A model generated the notes under the pieces. The model made no database searches. It saw only the letters and a list, made by a program, of their open reading frames with translations, and was not told the DNA's origin. A stretch of 64,000 nt of DNA. It comes from Cladobotryum mycophilum (taxonomy: Eukaryota > Ascomycota > Sordariomycetes > Hypocreales > Hypocreaceae). Within the stretch, counting starts at the first letter, position 1; each line of letters begins with the position of its first letter. A program made the translations under genes and the position numbers. The DNA is taken from positions 2,728,001 to 2,792,000 of the forward strand of contig JAVFKD010000004.1 in NCBI GenBank assembly GCA_036429605.1, read 5' to 3'. Below are positions 59,229-64,000 of this stretch, one piece after another.

Positions 59229-62200
59229 TTATGCCTCAGCTGGGTGGCATATCGGACAACCTCCTCTTACTTTATCCCTTAGGAACCTCGCCTTCATGAC
59301 CTTCATCCCTACCATGTAACGCCCCCTTCATCCGATCCTCGCCCCAAGTCAACGTCCACCTTCCTGCCTTTATGCAACATTTCGAGCAAATGGCTCACGT
59401 GGAATACGTGTCCGCACGCAAATCCCAACAACGTTTCCATCTCATACTCCGTAAAGATTTCGTGGCACTTGGCGCATTCGCCCGGTCGCGGGGTCCGATC
59501 TACAGGCTCAGCCGTCTCGTCGGGTACATCTAGTGCTATGCCATCCAGCGCAGCCTTTTCCATTAGCTCGGTAGGTGGGATAGCGACCTCGAATTTGACA
59601 CCTCGACGCTGTCCCGTCCGAAGCTCGGTTTGGGCCGCGGCTACTTCGCTGCGCAATACCTTTGCAACGCCCGAGCTAATACTGTGCTGAAGTTCGTGCT
59701 CCTTCATCATGTGAATGAGGCCTTCCCTGAGACCCTGAATCTCTAGACCCTCTGGTATTCTTCGGACCAGCGTGATGGGATTAATCGTGGTGCCAACTTG
59801 CTCAAGAAGCGCTCTGATGAAGCTTGGCTTGTCCATGCTATAATCGAGAAGATCTTCCCACAGATCCGGATCATCTTGCTCCTTGGCGAATTCGATGGCT
59901 TTGTTAACATCGTTTAAGCGGTCAATGATGAGGTACAAGGCACGCTTCATCTGCCCAGTCTTGGAGTATAGGAACACGAGTTCGTCATAGTACGAGAAAG
60001 CCTCACACTCTTGAACAGCCTAGATAGAGAATATGTCAGTGTGTTTTACGATTATTGTTTGCAGCGAAAGCCGACAAAGACGAACCTTTTCGAATGCATA
60101 TGATGTGGAAGACTTCAAGAAATCCATGAGAAGCGGCCGATCAAATGTGGCAAATAGATGGACAGCTAGGTCTGCAAAGTTGTCCACAAGAGACTGGCTG
60201 TCCATGACTAGTCTGTCTAGGTTCTCTCCCGAGTGTTCCATGATGCCGTCTCCTTTCCATAGCCCTCTTAGGTAGAAAAATAGATATTGGTGAAGTCTTT
60301 TTCTTGAAGCTGCTCGACAACAACTTCTGGTCGCACAAGACCATGCTGTGCTTCGTCAACCAGTAGCGTGATCGCCTCGGACGTGGCGGCAACAAGCTGC
60401 TGTTCTGTCATCTGATTCAGTCCTCCAGAGGGAACTCTCAAGCTAATAAATCCGGGAATGTCATCTACAACGGCATCTGCAAGATGACTGTCACCGATAA
60501 GTCTGAACGCAGAGTCTGCATCCTGAAGTTTGATGTAGCATTTCAATGCATCTCGTTGTCGCCCGCCGGCCTCATGTAGCTTGGCCAAACTTTCCATGAC
60601 AATTCGCCAGTCCCGTCCCTTTTCACCGTCTTCAATGCTATTCTCACGAACATCTCGGAATTTGAGTTGGTTTTCAAGAGCTGTAGTGATGGCCTGAATG
60701 TCAAAGAGATCCGTGGACCATTCTTCTAGCAGCTCCCTAAATCGAGGCTTGTCTGTCTGAATGTAATGACCGAGGACTACCTCGTATATGGTCGTAGGCA
60801 GCGGCGGCTGCATTGGCTTTGACGGAATATACTTTGTGATCTCATCAAATTTCTTTGAGCCCGCAAAAGTCCATACCCACTTCTCCCATCGGTCAGGAGT
60901 TGTTAAGACTTTGCCGCAAGTTTTGCCTGCAGTTATCCAGTCGCCTGCATCGATAAGCTCTCTAATCCATAATTCACCAATTCGCCTCTTTTCTTTCTCG
61001 ACAGAAGAGTTTGGATTCTTTTGAGTGGGATCAGCAACGGACTCATCATCAAAGAAGTCGTCCACAAGGGCTCCTGCTGGATGCCTGGAGGGTGTTATGG
61101 GGGCCGACTCAAGGGGATTTTCAATAGTAGTGGTAAAGATCTCAGGATTTTCATCTAAAAGTTCCCAAGCTTGTTGGTATTGTTCACGTTCTAGGAGCCA
61201 TGTAAGATGATCAGACAGATCTCGCTTGGTTCCCACAACGCAATCGTAAGCACTATGGATGAAGATCTTTGCCCCTGGCTTGGAAAGAATGGGGTGTACT
61301 GTTTGAATTGCAGCTCTGGCTCGTGCAGCTCTTATTGTGTCGGCGGTGCTCCCGGGTTTTGAGCTGGAGGTGCCGTCCTCGCTGTTGTCTCGGCTTATGA
61401 TGCTGGCGCCAGAGCTGAATAGAACCTTTGGGTTTATAGCAACATTCCACATTTCTGATCCTATCCCAGCAAGCGCTTCCAATGCCCCCTTTGACGAGGC
61501 CACTACAGAGGCAGCATTGCGAGCTGGTAGCAAGCCCATCTGGTAATCAGCCGCAGAAAGCCTTTCAAAGCGGGTGATGGCCAGGACATGCTTGTCAACC
61601 TCAACCTGTGACTTGAGATCGATGATTCGCAGCTCTGGGGGTCGATTATTCAATCGTCTTCGTGAAGTGCCTGACGGCTCGCTTGGTGCCGATGGCGTCG
61701 ACGCTTTGCCTTTATTCTTTTTCGGGGTTCCTCGTCTGTTTGATGATTGGACTTCCTCCTCTTCTTCGGCGTTATCCTCATCCTCTGGCGAGCAAAATGC
61801 AAGGACCAGCAATTGAGTTTGGGTATACAACGAAATTCCGGAAATGATGCAATCTGTGTGAAGACTAAAAGCAGTCAGTGTACCGATCTTGGCTATATCG
61901 TTGTAGCTTGAAGCAACTCACATTTTGATTATTTCAGCACGTCCAATGGTCTTTTCGCCTACATTCGACCCAGAACCGACCCCGCCTGGATGGACGTGGA
62001 TGATCCACATGGTTCCTCCCCAACCGACAAGAAGTCTTTCGATATTCTTTTTGGCCAGTGTGGACTGCTCCTTTAATTTCTCCGTGGCCGGTGATACACC
62101 ACCCTCATGGACACTCTGTTCCATGTCGTCGATTTCAACAGACTTCTCATCGATCCATTCTACACGGCCCTTCCAGACACTTGCCATGGTTTCCCATTGC

Positions 62201-63458
62201 TTTGTCTGTGGCCTGTCAATGTGACCAATTCGCTTCCAGGCATCTTCCGTATCTGTACTGTCGAGATGTAACTTTGACCTCATGATCTTGATGCCATGTT
62301 CATTCAGCCACACTACGTATTTTCCAGTGAGAGACCACTTGATAGCGTTGATTGTTCCCTCTCCAGAGTGAAGAACGGTATCCTTGCCACCATTATCTTT
62401 CAGGCCTATACTAGCAAGCCAACCAGTAGCGACCGCAGCTGCAGTGTCAACAGTGGTTGATGTGCTTCGGCCAGGACCACCGCCCACAGTCAGAATGAGT
62501 TGGCCAGCAAGACCACCTGACAGATATGTTCGATCCGTTTTGTATTCCGGAGATAAAGCCACCGCTTGTACCGGTCGGGCAAAGTTCCGTAGCTGTACGT
62601 CCTTCATATCGATCAATGATTGAACACAGACATTACCATCCATTGAGGAGGTCGCAATGTATATGTCATTAGAGGGTATCCTTGGCACCAGTGCTGTTTC
62701 CCTAAGTCTCTTAGACGTCGTCATGGTTGACATTTCCGATTGCCTAGACGCCGGCCGAGTGACTGGAGCTGTGGGTGTTCGCTGAAGAACTTCGGCTTTA
62801 TCACTTGGTAGAAGCGGAGGGTAGGGTGAAATAGATATTGTTGTGACAGATGCCGAGTGCGCATGATAGACTCGTAGAGGGGTGAAGGTAGGCAATTGAA
62901 TGACATGCTAGGTTCATGTTAGTCTACGCCTACTAATGGGTTCATGAGATTGTTCAGTTTGCTTACAATATTACCATTGTGTGTACCAATGATCTAAATA
63001 TTGCTTGCATGTCAGCATCAATTCACAGGTGGTCGAATCTTGATGTAGCGCACCATCTTGTCGCCTGCGACGAGAGAAGCACTGGTCGCGTCGCCATTGC
63101 GATAGACGGCACCCAGGTGTTGAGTCAATCGAGTGGACTTCAATTGGGGTTCGTCGTCTTCTTCGTCGTCGTCTTCGTCCTCCTCATCCTCTTCTTCAGA
63201 CTCTTCATCGTCACCCTCACTCTCGTCTTCCTCGACGTCGCCATCTTCACCGTCTTCGTTTCCCTCTCCTTCGCTTGCTTGTCCTGACTTGGAAGCTAGT
63301 CCCCCGCTCGATTTCCCATCCTCTTCCGGCTGTCTCAATGCATCATCAGCCGCATGCCCGTCGTCTTCGGGTTGGTTGGGCGCGTTGGGCGGTGCGGGAC
63401 TAGGGAGCTCTGACTGGTGCTCCTGCTCATCGTTGGACTGGGGCGAGCGATCCGTCAT
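59229..63458 (-). CDS. VPS41: VPS41, HOPS vacuolar tethering subunit
   Basis: Five exons: 63054-63458, 62967-62993, 61922-62907, 60086-61864 and 59229-60019; about 1329 residues. Start MTDRSPQSNDEQ at 63458; an in-frame ATG at 63533 is possible. An acidic Glu/Asp run precedes a WD-type beta-propeller (from LTQHLGAVYRNG, through IIGTHNGNIHVIQ split over a 27-bp exon). The clathrin-heavy-chain-like helical region (NLDRLVMDSQSLVDNFADLAVHLF, YLYSKTGQMKRALYLI) ends in a RING-H2 (CAKCHEIF...CGHVFHVSHLL...CPICHP). As part of HOPS it tethers membranes to vacuoles. Two one-base losses are needed to read it: at + strand A5 60276-60280 and C5 59322-59326. Without the second, the protein would lose the final CPIC zinc ligands at its C-terminus. 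The first intron's donor GTGCGC is non-consensus. Confidence 0.93.
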
Positions 63459-64000
63459 TGCGATAGCAGGAAATGGGTCATTCTGGGTCTCAAGGCTTTC
63501 CTCGACTGGACCGAGGGTTGGTGCAGGCAGCAAATGGTTGCTTGAGCAAGTGGGAAGCTTAAGGTCGGGTGTAAAGTGGGAGGCGGTAGGTCAGGTTGGG
63601 CTGCTATAGGTTGGAAGCTAGACCCTGGAAGCTACGTCACGAGCTATCCATCGATACTAGCCCTGGAGCCCTGGAGCCCTGGAGGTCGTCTCTACTACTA
63701 ATGGATGGATCAACCCCAATGAAAATCAAACCCCCACTAAACCGCTAAACGTCCCCCCTCTAGGCTAGCCCAGTCCACCGCCTGCTGTGCACGCAACTGA
63801 CTGACTGCACTGCACTGCACCATCATCACTACCACTACCAAAGCCGCATCAAACCACACACGCGCGTCCATGCGCGATACCCTCGTCCAGGACCAAAGGA
63901 TGAGATTACGCAAATTCATGTTCTAGGAGGTTGTTACGACGACAACTGGCTGAAATCATGTTTTGAGGCGGATGCACCCACAGCTAGGCTGCTTTAATTA
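63459..64000. other. Upstream region of VPS41 to window edge
   Basis: 542 bp with no supported gene. An in-frame ATG at 63533 could extend VPS41 by 25 residues. Directly repeated CCTGGAGC words lie at about 63662-63680 and TGCACTGCACTGCACC at about 63807-63821. Confidence 0.4.

Overview
This window is nuclear DNA of a filamentous ascomycete (Pezizomycotina). The gene families point to Sordariomycetes, perhaps Hypocreales, but I cannot name a species. The grounds are short introns (mostly 50-130 bp, GT..AG, with CTAAC-like branch points), compact genes on both strands, a VPS41 with an acidic N-terminus, a UBP2-type deubiquitinase, a subgroup-C killer-toxin-like chitinase, a DUF6594 protein, a CRH-type GH16 enzyme, a GPI-anchored Ser/Thr-rich wall protein, and a nuclear tRNA-Ala with an intron. 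I support 19 protein genes and one tRNA gene. I see no transposon, CRISPR array, rRNA gene or plasmid-like element.

Layout. 1-846: 5' part of a flavin monooxygenase (-). 4277-5221: mitochondrial-type J-domain protein (+). 5674-7624: seven-helix membrane protein with an eight-cysteine N-terminal domain (-). 9803-10803: mitochondrial enoyl-CoA hydratase/AUH-like (+). 11186-15236: UBP2-like ubiquitin hydrolase (-). 16742-19801: hydantoinase A/DUF917 fusion (+). 20403-22265: F-box/ankyrin protein (-). 24003-28793: LysM/GH18 chitinase (-). 29445-31326: secreted HExxH metalloprotease-like protein (+). 31927-33620: F-box-like protein (+). 34746-35645: secreted HNH nuclease (+). 36661-38003: GPI-anchored GH16 CRH transglycosylase (+). 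38584-42896: Sec7/PH ARF-GEF (-). 45586-45691: tRNA-Ala(AGC) (+). 46101-48035: DUF6594 membrane protein (-). 50241-52093: mitochondrial GatB (+). 52938-53482: LEA-like protein (+). 54296-55194: acetate transporter of the GPR1/FUN34/YaaH family (-). 57992-58831: GPI wall protein (+). 59229-63458: VPS41 (-).

The housekeeping genes (VPS41 and SYT1-type GEF in trafficking, UBP2, GatB, J-protein, AUH) are scattered and do not form a pathway cluster. The one stretch that looks thematically organised is 24-38 kb. Four of its five genes encode secreted or wall proteins: a large chitin-binding chitinase, a divergently transcribed metalloprotease-like protein, a small secreted nuclease and a glucan-chitin cross-linking enzyme. 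This could be chance or a locus for wall remodelling or antagonism.

The second notable property concerns data quality or biology. Seven times, in five otherwise well-conserved genes, the reading frame slips by exactly one missing base within a mononucleotide run of 5 or 6 (UBP2, chitinase twice, DUF6594, GatB, VPS41 twice). An eighth candidate lies in the seven-helix gene. All are apparent one-base losses, which fits systematic homopolymer under-calling better than loss of essential genes. Anyone using predicted proteins from this contig should correct for it.
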